Assembly: GCF_000498535.1 (NCBI RefSeq)
Contig: NZ_AVGG01000001.1
Location: 248,001 to 312,000 of the forward strand
Direction of reading: 5' to 3'
DNA length: 64,000 nucleotides
Source of the DNA: Flavobacterium limnosediminis JC2902
Lineage (GTDB): Bacteria; Bacteroidota; Bacteroidia; Flavobacteriales; Flavobacteriaceae
The position numbers and the translations under genes are program-made. Of this stretch, positions 17,826-27,467 are shown piece after piece (the first letter of the stretch is position 1; each line of letters begins with the position of its first letter). Below the pieces are notes generated by a model that searched no databases, was not told the DNA's origin, and worked only from the letters and a program-made list of their open reading frames with translations.

Positions 17826-18377
17826 ATGAGCGATTCATCAAAATATAACACGGTAGCGGCTCCCGAAGGTTTTTCAGGAGAAGGTTTTTTTGCTACCAAA
17901 CTGAGCGATGTGGTAGGACTTGCCAGAGCCAATTCACTTTGGCCATTACCCTTTGCCACTTCTTGCTGCGGAATTGAATTCATGGCCACAATGGCTTCCC
18001 ACTATGACGTAGCGCGTTTCGGATCGGAGCGTATGAGTTTCTCTCCTCGTCAGGCCGATATGCTGCTGGTTATGGGAACCATTGCCAAAAAAATGGCACC
18101 AATTTTACGTGAAGTATACGAACAGATGTCAGAACCGAAATGGGTCATCGCCGTAGGAGCCTGTGCTTGTTCCGGTGGTGTTTTCGACACGTATTCCGTA
18201 CTTCAGGGTGTTGACAAGGTAATTCCGGTGGACGTTTACGTTCCGGGTTGCCCGCCAAGACCGGAGCAAATCCTTGACGGTATCATGAAATTACAGGAAA
18301 TTGTAAAAAATGAATCCGTAAGAAGAAGAAGCTCCGACGAATACAACGATTTATTAGGTTCTTATAACATCAAATAG
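17826..18377 (+). CDS. nuoB: NADH-quinone oxidoreductase subunit B
   Basis: Peripheral-arm subunit that holds the terminal 4Fe-4S cluster N2, which passes electrons to quinone. 183 aa. The four cluster Cys are in TSCCGIEF, in [14 protein letters not shown] and in [15 protein letters not shown]. The adjacent Cys pair is characteristic of N2. Followed after 2 bp by nuoC, so the two are probably translationally coupled. Confidence 0.97.
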   Translation: MSDSSKYNTVAAPEGFSGEGFFATKLSDVVGLARANSLWPLPFATSCCGIEFMATMASHYDVARFGSERMSFSPRQADMLLVMGTIAKKMAPILREVYEQMSEPKWVIAVGACACSGGVFDTYSVLQGVDKVIPVDVYVPGCPPRPEQILDGIMKLQEIVKNESVRRRSSDEYNDLLGSYNIK

Positions 18378-18379
18378 CA

Positions 18380-18901
18380 ATGGCTTTAGAAACCTCAGTA
18401 ATACAGAATAAACTTATTGAAAACTTCGGATTAAAAGTATCCGATTTTGTTCAGATTCACGACATTTTCACTTTCGAAGTAACACCCGAATCCATCGTAG
18501 AAGTAATGCAATTCCTAAAAGATGACGCTACACTTCGTTTCAACTTCCTAACCGACGTTTGCGGCGTACACTATCCGGATTACGAAGTGAACCGTCAGTT
18601 TGCTGTGGTATACCACATGCACAATTGGGTTGACAATGTTCGTATCCGAATCAAATGTTATCTAAACGCTGAAAATCCGGAAATCGATACGGTATCCAAT
18701 TTATTCCTGAGCGCCAACTGGCAGGAAAGAGAAACCTATGACTTCTACGGCATCATTTTCAAAGGACATCCGCAATTAAAACGTATTTTAAACATGGATG
18801 AAATGACTTCTTTCCCGATGCGTAAAGAATTCCCATTGGAAGATGGCGGAAGAACGGACAAAGACGACCGCTTCTTCGGAAGAACAACACAAAACTGTTA
18901 A
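18380..18901 (+). CDS. nuoC: NADH-quinone oxidoreductase subunit C
   Basis: 30-kDa-type subunit that supports assembly of the peripheral arm next to NuoD. 173 aa, separate from nuoD (in E. coli the two are fused). The conserved signature runs from FLTDVCGVHYPDY through NWQERETYDFYGIIFKGHP to RILNMDEMTSFPMRKEFPLE. No cofactor is bound. 29-bp gap to nuoD. Confidence 0.96.
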   Translation: MALETSVIQNKLIENFGLKVSDFVQIHDIFTFEVTPESIVEVMQFLKDDATLRFNFLTDVCGVHYPDYEVNRQFAVVYHMHNWVDNVRIRIKCYLNAENPEIDTVSNLFLSANWQERETYDFYGIIFKGHPQLKRILNMDEMTSFPMRKEFPLEDGGRTDKDDRFFGRTTQNC

Positions 18902-18930
18902 TAGAACCCTGAAATACTTTTACAGAACAA

Positions 18931-20166
18931 ATGTCAGACCTATTATTACCACCGGAAAAACGTTACGCGAACATCATCAATCAAAGAAGAAATGAAGATG
19001 GAAGCGAACTTTCTATACTGAATTTAGGCCCTACGCACCCTGCCACTCACGGAATTTTCCAAAACATTCTTTTAATGGATGGGGAACGGATCGTGGACGG
19101 TGAAGGAACTGTGGGCTACATCCACAGAGCTTTCGAAAAAATTTCCGAAAACCGACCATTTTACCAGATTACCGTATTAACCGACCGTATGAACTATTGT
19201 TCGGCGCCGATTAACAATATGGGCTGGTGGATGACCTTGGAAAAAGCCTTAGGCGTCGAAGTGCCGAAACGTGTACAATACATGCGCGTTATCGTAATGG
19301 AGTTGGCACGTATTGCCGATCACATTATCTGTAATTCGGTTTTAGGTGTGGATACCGGAGCACTGACAGGATTCTTATACGTATTCCAGTTCCGTGAAAA
19401 AATCTACGAAATCTACGAAGAAATCTGTGGTGCCCGTTTGACAACCAATATGGGACGTATCGGCGGATTCGAAAGAGACTGGAGTCCTGCTGTTTGGTCA
19501 AAACTGGATAAATTCTTAGAAGAGTTTCCTCCTATCTGGACAGAATTCGAAAACCTACTGACCCGTAACCGTATCTTCATGGACCGTACCATTAATGTTG
19601 GAGCGATTTCAGCAGATAAAGCTATCAGTTACGGATTTACAGGTCCAAACCTTCGTGCTGCCGGTGTGGATTATGACGTTCGTGTAATGCAACCGTATTC
19701 TTCGTATGAAGATTTCGACTTTAACATTCCGGTTGGAAAATCGGGAGATACTTACGATCGTTTCTGCGTTCGTAACCAAGAAGTTTGGGAAAGTTTAAGC
19801 ATCATCAAACAGGCTTTGGCTAAAATGCCGGAAGGTCCTTACCACGCTGATGTTCCAGATTATTACCTTCCTCCAAAAGAAGATGTGTACACTACAATGG
19901 AATCATTGATTTATCACTTTAAAATTGTGATGGGCGAAGTTCCCGTGCCACTAACCGAAGTATACCATCCGGTAGAAGGCGGTAACGGAGAATTAGGTTT
20001 CTACTTAATTACCGACGGAAGCCGTACACCATACAGACTACATTTCAGAAGACCTTGTTTTATATATTATCAGGCATTTAACGAGATGGTTAAAGGACAA
20101 ATGCTTTCCGATGCAATTGCCACCCTTTCCAGTTTGAACGTAATTGCCGGTGAATTAGACGCATAA
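18931..20166 (+). CDS. nuoD: NADH-quinone oxidoreductase subunit D
   Basis: 49-kDa-type subunit that forms the quinone-binding cavity with NuoB. 411 aa, full length. Conserved pieces are NLGPTHPATHGIFQNILLMD (the quinone-site His region), EGTVGYIHRAFEKISENR, DRMNYCSAPINN, RIGGFERDW and the C-terminal LSSLNVIAGELDA. The stop TAA overlaps the nuoE start as TAATG. Confidence 0.97.
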   Translation: MSDLLLPPEKRYANIINQRRNEDGSELSILNLGPTHPATHGIFQNILLMDGERIVDGEGTVGYIHRAFEKISENRPFYQITVLTDRMNYCSAPINNMGWWMTLEKALGVEVPKRVQYMRVIVMELARIADHIICNSVLGVDTGALTGFLYVFQFREKIYEIYEEICGARLTTNMGRIGGFERDWSPAVWSKLDKFLEEFPPIWTEFENLLTRNRIFMDRTINVGAISADKAISYGFTGPNLRAAGVDYDVRVMQPYSSYEDFDFNIPVGKSGDTYDRFCVRNQEVWESLSIIKQALAKMPEGPYHADVPDYYLPPKEDVYTTMESLIYHFKIVMGEVPVPLTEVYHPVEGGNGELGFYLITDGSRTPYRLHFRRPCFIYYQAFNEMVKGQMLSDAIATLSSLNVIAGELDA

Positions 20167-20702
20167 TGATTATGGAAAAATATACCTACAAACAAGAAAT
20201 AAACATTACACCGGAGCTGATGACCCGAATCAACGAGTTGATCAGTCATTATCCGGAAGACAAACGAAAATCGGCTTTACTACCGGTATTGCATGAAGTA
20301 CAGGATGCACATGACAACTGGTTAAGCTATGAGTTACAAGAAAAAGTTGCCGAAATTTTAAACATACAACCGGTGGAGGTTTTTGAAGTGGTTACCTTTT
20401 ACACCATGTTCAACCAAAAACCAATCGGGAAATACATGTTCGAATTCTGCAGAACGTCTTGCTGTATGATTCGCGGTGCCGAAGACATGATGGATTATAC
20501 CTGTCAGAAACTGGGCATCAAAGAAGGCGAAACGACTGTTGACGGAATGTTTACAGTAGTAGGCGTAGAATGTTTGGGAGCTTGCGGTTATGCACCAATG
20601 ATGCAGCTGGGTGATTTCTACAAAGAACACCTGACCAAGGAAAAGATAGACGAAATTATTACCGATTGTAAAGCCGGTAAAATAACTTTACACGACAAAT
20701 AA
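20166..20702 (+). CDS. nuoE: NADH-quinone oxidoreductase subunit E
   Basis: 24-kDa-type subunit with the 2Fe-2S cluster N1a, in the NADH dehydrogenase module. 178 aa from the ATG that overlaps the nuoD stop; a second ATG at 20172 gives 176 aa (MEKYTYKQEINI) and is equally plausible. Cluster ligands are the Cys in EFCRTSCCMIRGA and in VECLGACGYAPMMQ. One Cys more than the usual CxxxxC is seen in the first motif. N-terminal helical bundle ahead of the thioredoxin-like fold. Confidence 0.95.
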   Translation: MIMEKYTYKQEINITPELMTRINELISHYPEDKRKSALLPVLHEVQDAHDNWLSYELQEKVAEILNIQPVEVFEVVTFYTMFNQKPIGKYMFEFCRTSCCMIRGAEDMMDYTCQKLGIKEGETTVDGMFTVVGVECLGACGYAPMMQLGDFYKEHLTKEKIDEIITDCKAGKITLHDK

Positions 20703-20706
20703 TACC

Positions 20707-22059
20707 ATGGGAACAAAGATATTATTAGACAAGATAAATATTCCGGGGATCAAAACCTATGAAGTCTATCGCGCTAACGGTGGCTATGCTTCTGTGGAGA
20801 AAGCATTGAAAACATTAACTCCGGACGAAGTTACCGAGGAAGTAAAAACATCAGGCCTTCGCGGTCGTGGTGGTGCCGGTTTCCCGATGGGACTGAAGTG
20901 GAGTTTTATTGATAAAAAATCAGGTAAACCGAGACATTTGGTTTGCAACGCCGACGAATCCGAGCCGGGAACGTTCAAGGATCGCTATTTAATGGAATAC
21001 ATTCCGCATTTATTAATCGAAGGAATGATTACGTCAAGTTATGCCTTGGGCGCTAATTTGTCGTACATCTACATTCGAGGGGAATACATGTGGGTTTATA
21101 AAATCCTTGAAAGAGCTATCAAAGAAGCGTACGCTGCGGGTTGGTTAGGAAAAAATATTTTAGGAACCGATTTCTCCCTTGATTTACACGTGCACTGTGG
21201 TGCCGGAGCGTACATCTGCGGTGAGGAAACGGCCTTAATCGAATCACTGGAAGGAAAAAGAGGAAACCCAAGAATCAAACCACCCTTCCCGGCGGTTAGT
21301 GGTTTATGGGCAAACCCAACGGTGGTTAACAACGTGGAATCGATTTCAGCAGTGCCTTGGATCGTAATGAATTCGGGCGAAGAATATGCGAAAATCGGAA
21401 TTGGACGTTCTACCGGAACCAAATTGATTTCAGCATCAGGACACATCAAAAATCCTGGGGTTTACGAAATCGAATTGGGATTATCCGTAGAAGAATTCAT
21501 GAATTCTGACGAGTATTTGGGCGGAATGATGAACGAAAGACCTTTGAAAGCTTTAGTGCCCGGAGGTTCATCAGTACCTATTTTACCGGCAAATCTGATC
21601 TACAAAACGGCTGCCGGAGAAGACCGTTTAATGACATACGAATCGTTAAGCGACGGTGGTTTTGCAACCGGATCCATGTTGGGTTCAGGAGGTTTCATCG
21701 TATACAACGACACGGCTTGTATCGTTAGAAACACGTGGAATTTCTCCCGTTTCTACCACCACGAATCGTGCGGTCAATGTACACCATGTCGTGAAGGAAC
21801 AGGCTGGTTGGAAAAAGTGTTACACCGAATCGAGCACGGTCACGGAAGAATGGAAGACATCGATTTGCTTTGGGACATTCAGAGTAAAATTGAAGGAAAC
21901 ACAATCTGTCCGTTAGGAGATGCGGCTTCATGGCCGGTAGCAGCAGCTATCCGTCATTTCAGGGAAGAATTTGAATACCATATCCGTTTCCCGGAAAGAA
22001 TAAAAAACAGAGATCACTTTGTGAATGAACCTTTTGAAAAAGTAAGAAACTTAGTTTAA
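20707..22059 (+). CDS. nuoF: NADH-quinone oxidoreductase subunit F
   Basis: 51-kDa-type subunit that binds NADH, FMN and the 4Fe-4S cluster N3, the electron entry point of complex I. 450 aa. The nucleotide-binding loops are LRGRGGAGFPMGLKWSF and CNADESEPGTFKDR, the glycine-rich NADH region is CGAGAYICGEETALIES, and N3 is bound by ESCGQCTPCREGTGW plus the Cys in NTICPLGDAASWP. Its presence implies an NADH-oxidising complex rather than a ferredoxin-linked one. Confidence 0.97.
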   Translation: MGTKILLDKINIPGIKTYEVYRANGGYASVEKALKTLTPDEVTEEVKTSGLRGRGGAGFPMGLKWSFIDKKSGKPRHLVCNADESEPGTFKDRYLMEYIPHLLIEGMITSSYALGANLSYIYIRGEYMWVYKILERAIKEAYAAGWLGKNILGTDFSLDLHVHCGAGAYICGEETALIESLEGKRGNPRIKPPFPAVSGLWANPTVVNNVESISAVPWIVMNSGEEYAKIGIGRSTGTKLISASGHIKNPGVYEIELGLSVEEFMNSDEYLGGMMNERPLKALVPGGSSVPILPANLIYKTAAGEDRLMTYESLSDGGFATGSMLGSGGFIVYNDTACIVRNTWNFSRFYHHESCGQCTPCREGTGWLEKVLHRIEHGHGRMEDIDLLWDIQSKIEGNTICPLGDAASWPVAAAIRHFREEFEYHIRFPERIKNRDHFVNEPFEKVRNLV

Positions 22060-22106
22060 AGTTATACGTTGAGGCCCCAAAGTCTTCAACAACAAACAAA
22101 ATAGTT

Positions 22107-23135
22107 ATGAAAGTTACTATAGACGGTCACGAAATAGAAGTAGAACCAGGAACCACCATCCTGCAGGCTGCAAGAATGATTGGAGGCGACTTAGTCCCAC
22201 CGGCAATGTGCTACTACTCGAAATTAAAAGGCAGTGGCGGAAAATGCCGTTGTTGCTTAGTGGAAGTATCCAAAGGCAGCGAAGCCGATCCAAGACCCAT
22301 GCCGAAATTAATGGCGTCTTGTGTTACCGGCTGTATGGACGGTATGGAAGTAAACAGCACAGCATCACCAAGAGTAGAAGAAGCAAGAAAATCGGTTACC
22401 GAATTTTTGTTAATCAACCACCCGTTGGATTGCCCGGTTTGTGACCAGGCCGGAGAGTGTGATTTGCAGAATTTGAGCTTCCAACACGGAAAATCACAAA
22501 CGCGTTTTATAGAAGAGAAAAGAACTTTTGAACCGGAAGACATCGGTGATAAAATTCAGTTACACATGAACCGTTGCATCTTATGCCAACGTTGCGTGCA
22601 GGTTGCCGATCAATTAACTGACGGGCGTGTACACGGTGTAATGAACCGAGGCGATCATGCACAGATTTCAACGTGCATTTCAACAGCCATCGACAATGAA
22701 TTCTCCGGAAACATGATAGACGTTTGTCCGGTTGGTGCTTTGACTGATAAAACGTTCCGTTTCAAATCGAGAGTTTGGTTCAACAAACCGTACAACGCAC
22801 ACAGAAACTGCGACAAATGCTGCGGAAAAACAACAGTTTGGATGTTCGGTGACGAAATCCAACGTGTAACAGCCCGTAAAGACGAATATCACGAAGTGGA
22901 AGACTTCATCTGTAACACGTGTCGTTTCGACAAAAAAGACGTGAAAGACTGGGTAATCGAAGGACCTCGTAAATTCGAGAAATTCTCGGTTATCAACAGA
23001 AATAAATATGCTTTAAACGCTCCGAAAGTAGTTATTGAAACCGAGAAATTTATCTTGGAAGGACGTGAGCAGGATCAGAAGAAAATCAGTATGGTTGAAG
23101 TTCCTTTAAAAACTAACGGTAATTCTAAATCTTAA
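22107..23135 (+). CDS. nuoG: NADH-quinone oxidoreductase subunit G, short form
   Basis: 75-kDa-type subunit with several Fe-S clusters. Only 342 aa, against roughly 700-900 in proteobacterial NuoG. Visible: the N-terminal 2Fe-2S domain (CYYSKLKGSGGKCRCCLVEV), the His/Cys cluster segment HPLDCPVCDQAGECDLQ, the 4Fe-4S motif CILCQRCVQV with DVCPVGALTDK, and the first Cys-rich part of the molybdopterin-type domain (CDKCCGK to CNTCRFDKKD). The large C-terminal pseudo-molybdopterin domain is absent and no fragment of it follows; nuoH starts 3 bp later. The short form appears normal for flavobacteria. Confidence 0.95.
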   Translation: MKVTIDGHEIEVEPGTTILQAARMIGGDLVPPAMCYYSKLKGSGGKCRCCLVEVSKGSEADPRPMPKLMASCVTGCMDGMEVNSTASPRVEEARKSVTEFLLINHPLDCPVCDQAGECDLQNLSFQHGKSQTRFIEEKRTFEPEDIGDKIQLHMNRCILCQRCVQVADQLTDGRVHGVMNRGDHAQISTCISTAIDNEFSGNMIDVCPVGALTDKTFRFKSRVWFNKPYNAHRNCDKCCGKTTVWMFGDEIQRVTARKDEYHEVEDFICNTCRFDKKDVKDWVIEGPRKFEKFSVINRNKYALNAPKVVIETEKFILEGREQDQKKISMVEVPLKTNGNSKS

Positions 23136-23138
23136 GAC

Positions 23139-24179
23139 ATGGAGAGTACAGTTATCATAGAAAAAGGAATTTTCATTGTTGCAATTTTTGCCATCACAAT
23201 GATCATGGCGATGTATTCCACATGGGCGGAACGTAAAGTGGCTGCTTGGCTTCAGGATCGTATCGGTCCGAACAGAGCGGGACCTCTTGGATTACTTCAA
23301 CCACTTGCTGATGGTTTAAAATTATTCTCCAAAGAAGAATTCATCCCCGATACCCGAAATAAATTTTTATTCCTTGCCGGTCCCGCCATCTCAATGAGTG
23401 TGGCATTAATGACCAGTGCGGTTATTCCGTGGGGAGACAAATTACATATTGCCGGAAGAGACGTTATCCTTCAGGCAACCGATATTGACGTAGCCTTACT
23501 ATACATCTTCGGAGTATTGTCCGTAGGAGTTTACGGAATCATGATCGGAGGTTGGGCTTCTAACAATAAATTCTCATTAATGAGTGCCATGCGTGCCGGT
23601 TCCCAGATGATTTCGTATGAAGTTGCGATGGGTCTTGCAGTTATCGCTTTGGTAATGATGTCGGGAACGTTGAGCTTACGAGAAATCGCCGCACAACAAT
23701 CCGGAATGAACTGGAATGTGTTCTACCAACCGGTGGGATTCATTATCTTCTTAGTATGTTCCTTTGCGGAAACCAACAGAACACCTTTCGATTTAGCGGA
23801 ATGTGAGGCCGAACTTATCGGTGGATACCACACCGAATATTCTTCCATGAAAATGGGATTCTATTTGTTCGCCGAATATGCATCCATGTTTATTTCTTCA
23901 ACAATTTTAGCCGTTTTATATTTTGGGGCTTACAATTATCCCGGAATAGAATGGGCTGTTGAAAACTGGGGCGTAAACATTGCCAACAGTATTGGAATGG
24001 TGGTTTTATTTGTGAAAATCTGTTTCTTCATCTTCTTCTACATGTGGGTAAGATGGACGATCCCGAGATTCCGTTATGACCAATTGATGAATTTAGGATG
24101 GAAAATGCTGATTCCGATTGCCATTGCCAACATAGTTATCACCGGAATAGTAATTTTACTGGCCGATAAATTTTTATAA
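23139..24179 (+). CDS. nuoH: NADH-quinone oxidoreductase subunit H
   Basis: ND1-type membrane subunit that forms the quinone channel entry with NuoB/NuoD. 346 aa with about eight to nine membrane helices. Signatures: YSTWAERKVAAWLQDRIGPN near the N-terminus, LADGLKLFSKEEFIPD, and the acidic quinone-side loop AETNRTPFDLAECEAELIGG with YHTEYSSMKMG. The gap to nuoG and to nuoI is 3 bp each. Confidence 0.97.
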   Translation: MESTVIIEKGIFIVAIFAITMIMAMYSTWAERKVAAWLQDRIGPNRAGPLGLLQPLADGLKLFSKEEFIPDTRNKFLFLAGPAISMSVALMTSAVIPWGDKLHIAGRDVILQATDIDVALLYIFGVLSVGVYGIMIGGWASNNKFSLMSAMRAGSQMISYEVAMGLAVIALVMMSGTLSLREIAAQQSGMNWNVFYQPVGFIIFLVCSFAETNRTPFDLAECEAELIGGYHTEYSSMKMGFYLFAEYASMFISSTILAVLYFGAYNYPGIEWAVENWGVNIANSIGMVVLFVKICFFIFFYMWVRWTIPRFRYDQLMNLGWKMLIPIAIANIVITGIVILLADKFL

Positions 24180-24182
24180 GAA

Positions 24183-24725
24183 ATGTCACTAGATACAATT
24201 TCATTATCAGGAAAAAAAATGGAGGTTTCCAACAAAAAGATGTCTTTTTGGGAAAGCCTTTATTTAGTAGCGATAGTTAAAGGATTATTGATTACGATTC
24301 GTCACTTATTCACACGAAAAGTAACCATTAAATATCCGGAACAAAGACGCGAATTGAGCCCGGTGTACCGTGGACAGCATATGCTGAAACGCGACGATCA
24401 GGGAAGAGAAAACTGTACAGCCTGCGGACTTTGTGCTGTGGCCTGTCCGGCGGAAGCCATCACCATGAAAGCAGCCGAAAGAAAACCGGGAGAAGAGCAT
24501 CTGTACCGCGAGGAAAAATATGCCGAAATCTACGAAATCAACATGTTGCGTTGTATTTTCTGCGGATTATGCGAAGAAGCGTGTCCGAAAGACGCCATCT
24601 ACTTAACGGAAACAAAAGTAATGGTAGCTTCGGCAAGCAAACGTGAAGACTTCATTTACGGTAAAGATAAATTGGTAATGCCTTTGGAAATGGCGCTGCG
24701 TAACAGCAAAAACAAAGTAAGTTAA
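24183..24725 (+). CDS. nuoI: NADH-quinone oxidoreductase subunit I
   Basis: Peripheral-arm ferredoxin-like subunit with 4Fe-4S clusters N6a and N6b. 180 aa. The two motifs are CTACGLCAVACP and CIFCGLCEEACP, about 40 residues apart. An amphipathic N-terminal region (LYLVAIVKGLLITIRHLF) should lie on the membrane arm. It sits between nuoH and nuoJ with gaps of 3 and 2 bp. Confidence 0.97.
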   Translation: MSLDTISLSGKKMEVSNKKMSFWESLYLVAIVKGLLITIRHLFTRKVTIKYPEQRRELSPVYRGQHMLKRDDQGRENCTACGLCAVACPAEAITMKAAERKPGEEHLYREEKYAEIYEINMLRCIFCGLCEEACPKDAIYLTETKVMVASASKREDFIYGKDKLVMPLEMALRNSKNKVS

Positions 24726-24727
24726 TC

Positions 24728-25237
24728 ATGGCAGAAATTCTATTTTATATCTTAGCGTCAGTTACTTTGGGAACCGCTTTGTTAACAATTTTAAGCAGAA
24801 ACCCCATCCACAGTGCCATATATTTGGTAATCTGTTTCTTTTCGATTGCAGGACATTATTTATTATTAAACGCGCAGTTTTTAGCAATCGTACATATCAT
24901 CGTTTATTCCGGAGCCATCATGATTCTGATGTTGTTCACCATCATGTTGATGAACCTCAATAAGGAAGACGAATCTCACAAATCCATTGCCTCTCAAATT
25001 GCTGCTACTATCGCATTCTGTTTGGTAGGAATCGTTTTATTAGCCGGATTACTGAGAACAAAACCAGTGGTGGAAAGTTATTTCCAATCGGGTGAAGACT
25101 TCCAATCTATTAAAAAATTGGGAGAGGTATTATTGGGCGAATACATGGTACCGTTTGAATTTGCTTCCGTTTTATTATTGGTAGCGATGATCGGAGCAGT
25201 ATTAATTTCGAAAAAAGACAAACAAAAAGAAGCATAA
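24728..25237 (+). CDS. nuoJ: NADH-quinone oxidoreductase subunit J
   Basis: ND6-type membrane subunit, 169 aa, five hydrophobic helices. The third helix carries the conserved [20 protein letters not shown], whose pi-bulge region is important for coupling in studied complexes. Ends in SKKDKQKEA and is followed by nuoK after 4 bp. Confidence 0.96.
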   Translation: MAEILFYILASVTLGTALLTILSRNPIHSAIYLVICFFSIAGHYLLLNAQFLAIVHIIVYSGAIMILMLFTIMLMNLNKEDESHKSIASQIAATIAFCLVGIVLLAGLLRTKPVVESYFQSGEDFQSIKKLGEVLLGEYMVPFEFASVLLLVAMIGAVLISKKDKQKEA

Positions 25238-25241
25238 TTAT

Positions 25242-25562
25242 ATGGAAACTATTTTAAAGGTAATTGGAGTAGAAACCTACTTATACTTATCGGCTTTATT
25301 GTTCAGTATTGGAGTATTCGGAATTCTTTTACGAAGAAACGCCATCATCATGTTCATGTCGATTGAAATCATGCTGAACGCCGTAAACCTGATGCTGGTA
25401 GCATTTTCTACCTTCCACCAGGATGCTTCGGGGCAGGTTTTCGTATTTTTCTCAATGGCAGTAGCCGCTGCGGAAGTTGCCGTAGGTTTAGCGATTCTGG
25501 TTTCTATTTTCAGAAATCACGGATCGATTGATATTGACAAATTAAAAAACTTAAAAGGATAA
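25242..25562 (+). CDS. nuoK: NADH-quinone oxidoreductase subunit K
   Basis: ND4L-type membrane subunit, 106 aa, three helices. Conserved Glu residues lie in [20 protein letters not shown] (helix 2) and in [19 protein letters not shown] (helix 3), matching the proton-path glutamates of the family. Followed by nuoL after 6 bp. Confidence 0.97.
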   Translation: METILKVIGVETYLYLSALLFSIGVFGILLRRNAIIMFMSIEIMLNAVNLMLVAFSTFHQDASGQVFVFFSMAVAAAEVAVGLAILVSIFRNHGSIDIDKLKNLKG

Positions 25563-25568
25563 CCCCTA

Positions 25569-27455
25569 ATGGAGACAGGATTAGTTTTACTCTTATTATT
25601 GGCCCCGTTCGTAGGGTTTCTAACGAATATATTTTTAGGAAAACAGCTTGGTAAAAACGCTTCCGGATACTTAGGAAGTTTAGCGGTAATTGTCTCTTTC
25701 GTAGTGACAACCGTGTTCTTTTTACAGGTAAGCGAAACCAAACAACCAATCACGGTTCATTTGTTCGATTGGATTGCATTGGATAAATTCAGCGTTAATT
25801 TTGACATTTTATTGGATCAATTGTCGTTGTTATGGCTGATGTTCGTAACGGGAATCGGTTCGTTGATTCATATCTACTCGATCAGCTACATGCATGACGA
25901 CATCAACATGCACAAGTTCTTCGGATACCTGAATCTGTTCATCTTCTTCATGATTACCTTAGTGGTTGGAAGTAACTTATTAATCATGTTTATCGGATGG
26001 GAAGGTGTTGGATTGTGTTCGTACCTGTTAATCGGGTTCTGGTATAAAAATCAGGATTATAACGATGCAGCGAAGAAAGCATTCATCATGAACCGTATCG
26101 GGGATTTAGGATTCCTTATCGGTATTTTCATCATCGGTTACGTATTCAACACGTTGGATTTCATGACCATCAAACAGGAAATTATGGCCGGTCATGCAAC
26201 CGCTAATTTAGCATGGTTGGGAATTGCCACAATGTGTTTGTTCATCGGTGCTTGTGGTAAATCAGCACAAATCCCATTATACACCTGGTTACCGGACGCG
26301 ATGGCGGGACCTACACCGGTTTCAGCTTTAATCCACGCAGCGACGATGGTAACGGCGGGCATCTTCATGATTACACGTTTGAATTTCCTTTTCGATTTAA
26401 CTCCGGATGTACAAACCGTTATTGCGACAGTTGGGGTAGCTACGTCATTATTGGCAGCTTCCATCGGCTTAATGCAAAACGATATTAAAAAAGTATTGGC
26501 GTATTCTACGGTTTCCCAATTGGGATTAATGTTCCTGGCTTTGGGTCTTGGCGCGTATGAAGTTGCCGTTTTCCACGTAATCACACACGCTTTCTTTAAA
26601 GCTTGTTTATTCCTTGGATCAGGTTCTGTAATTCACGCTTTGCACGGTGAGCAGGATATGCGAAGAATGGGTGGTTTGAAAGGTGTAATGAAAATTACGT
26701 TCATCACGTTCCTTATCGCGACTTTAGCTATTTCAGGAATCCCTCCGTTTGCCGGTTTCTTCTCTAAAGACGAAATCCTAATGGTGGCTTTCCATAAAGA
26801 TAAAACACTTTGGGTACTTGCGGCAATCGCTTCGATCATGACGGCGTTCTACATGTTCCGTTTGTTATACCTGACATTCTTCAAAGAGTTCAGAGGAACA
26901 GAAGAACAGAAACACCACTTACATGAAAGTCCGGCGTTAATCACTTTCCCGTTGATTGTTTTGGGAATCCTTTCTGCTGTTGGAGGCGCTTTAAGCTTAC
27001 CGGGTAACAGTTGGTTAAACAACTACTTACAGCCGATTTTCGCTCACAAAACCCATGCGGAACATCATTTGGATAATACTGCATACATGCTAATGGGCCT
27101 TGCAGTTGTCGGTGCCTTAGTGGGTATTGCAATCGCCTATTCGAAATACATCAAAAAAGGAGAAGTTCCTGCCGAAGACGATCAAATTACCGGTTTTGCA
27201 AACGTGGTATACCAAAAATACCATGTGGACGAAAGCTATATGAGAATCTTTGTAAAACCGATCTATTTCATCGCGAAGTTTTCCCGTGATTATATCGAAA
27301 CAGGTCTTTCCAATGTGGTTTTCGGTTTCGGAAATGTGGCTGCAGAACTGTCTCTACAAGGTAAAAAACTGCAAAACGGAAACATCGGTTTCTACTTGTT
27401 TGCCTTCGTATTCGGACTGTGTTCGGTAGTGTTTTATTTATTCTTCTTACGATAA
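25569..27455 (+). CDS. nuoL: NADH-quinone oxidoreductase subunit L
   Basis: ND5-type antiporter-like proton-pumping subunit, 628 aa. Signatures: FIGWEGVGLCSYLLIGFWY (conserved Glu), CGKSAQIPLYTWLPDAMAGP (Lys), TPVSALIHAATMVTAGIFMI, AYSTVSQLGLMFLALGLGAY, and HAFFKACLFLGSGSVIHALH. The C-terminal extension that forms the long lateral helix and last TM is present from about residue 490. A His-rich loop (HKTHAEHHLDNT) lies before it. Confidence 0.97.
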   Translation: METGLVLLLLLAPFVGFLTNIFLGKQLGKNASGYLGSLAVIVSFVVTTVFFLQVSETKQPITVHLFDWIALDKFSVNFDILLDQLSLLWLMFVTGIGSLIHIYSISYMHDDINMHKFFGYLNLFIFFMITLVVGSNLLIMFIGWEGVGLCSYLLIGFWYKNQDYNDAAKKAFIMNRIGDLGFLIGIFIIGYVFNTLDFMTIKQEIMAGHATANLAWLGIATMCLFIGACGKSAQIPLYTWLPDAMAGPTPVSALIHAATMVTAGIFMITRLNFLFDLTPDVQTVIATVGVATSLLAASIGLMQNDIKKVLAYSTVSQLGLMFLALGLGAYEVAVFHVITHAFFKACLFLGSGSVIHALHGEQDMRRMGGLKGVMKITFITFLIATLAISGIPPFAGFFSKDEILMVAFHKDKTLWVLAAIASIMTAFYMFRLLYLTFFKEFRGTEEQKHHLHESPALITFPLIVLGILSAVGGALSLPGNSWLNNYLQPIFAHKTHAEHHLDNTAYMLMGLAVVGALVGIAIAYSKYIKKGEVPAEDDQITGFANVVYQKYHVDESYMRIFVKPIYFIAKFSRDYIETGLSNVVFGFGNVAAELSLQGKKLQNGNIGFYLFAFVFGLCSVVFYLFFLR

Positions 27456-27467
27456 TCTATACATATA

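Noticed and set aside
24183..24242. Alternative downstream start for nuoI at 24222 (ATG GAG GTT)
   Set aside because: Possible, but the ATG at 24183 is 3 bp after nuoH, in keeping with the tight spacing of the operon; I kept the upstream start without strong proof.
26192..26584. 130-aa minus-strand open frame inside nuoL
   Set aside because: Antisense shadow; nuoL is intact and highly conserved here.
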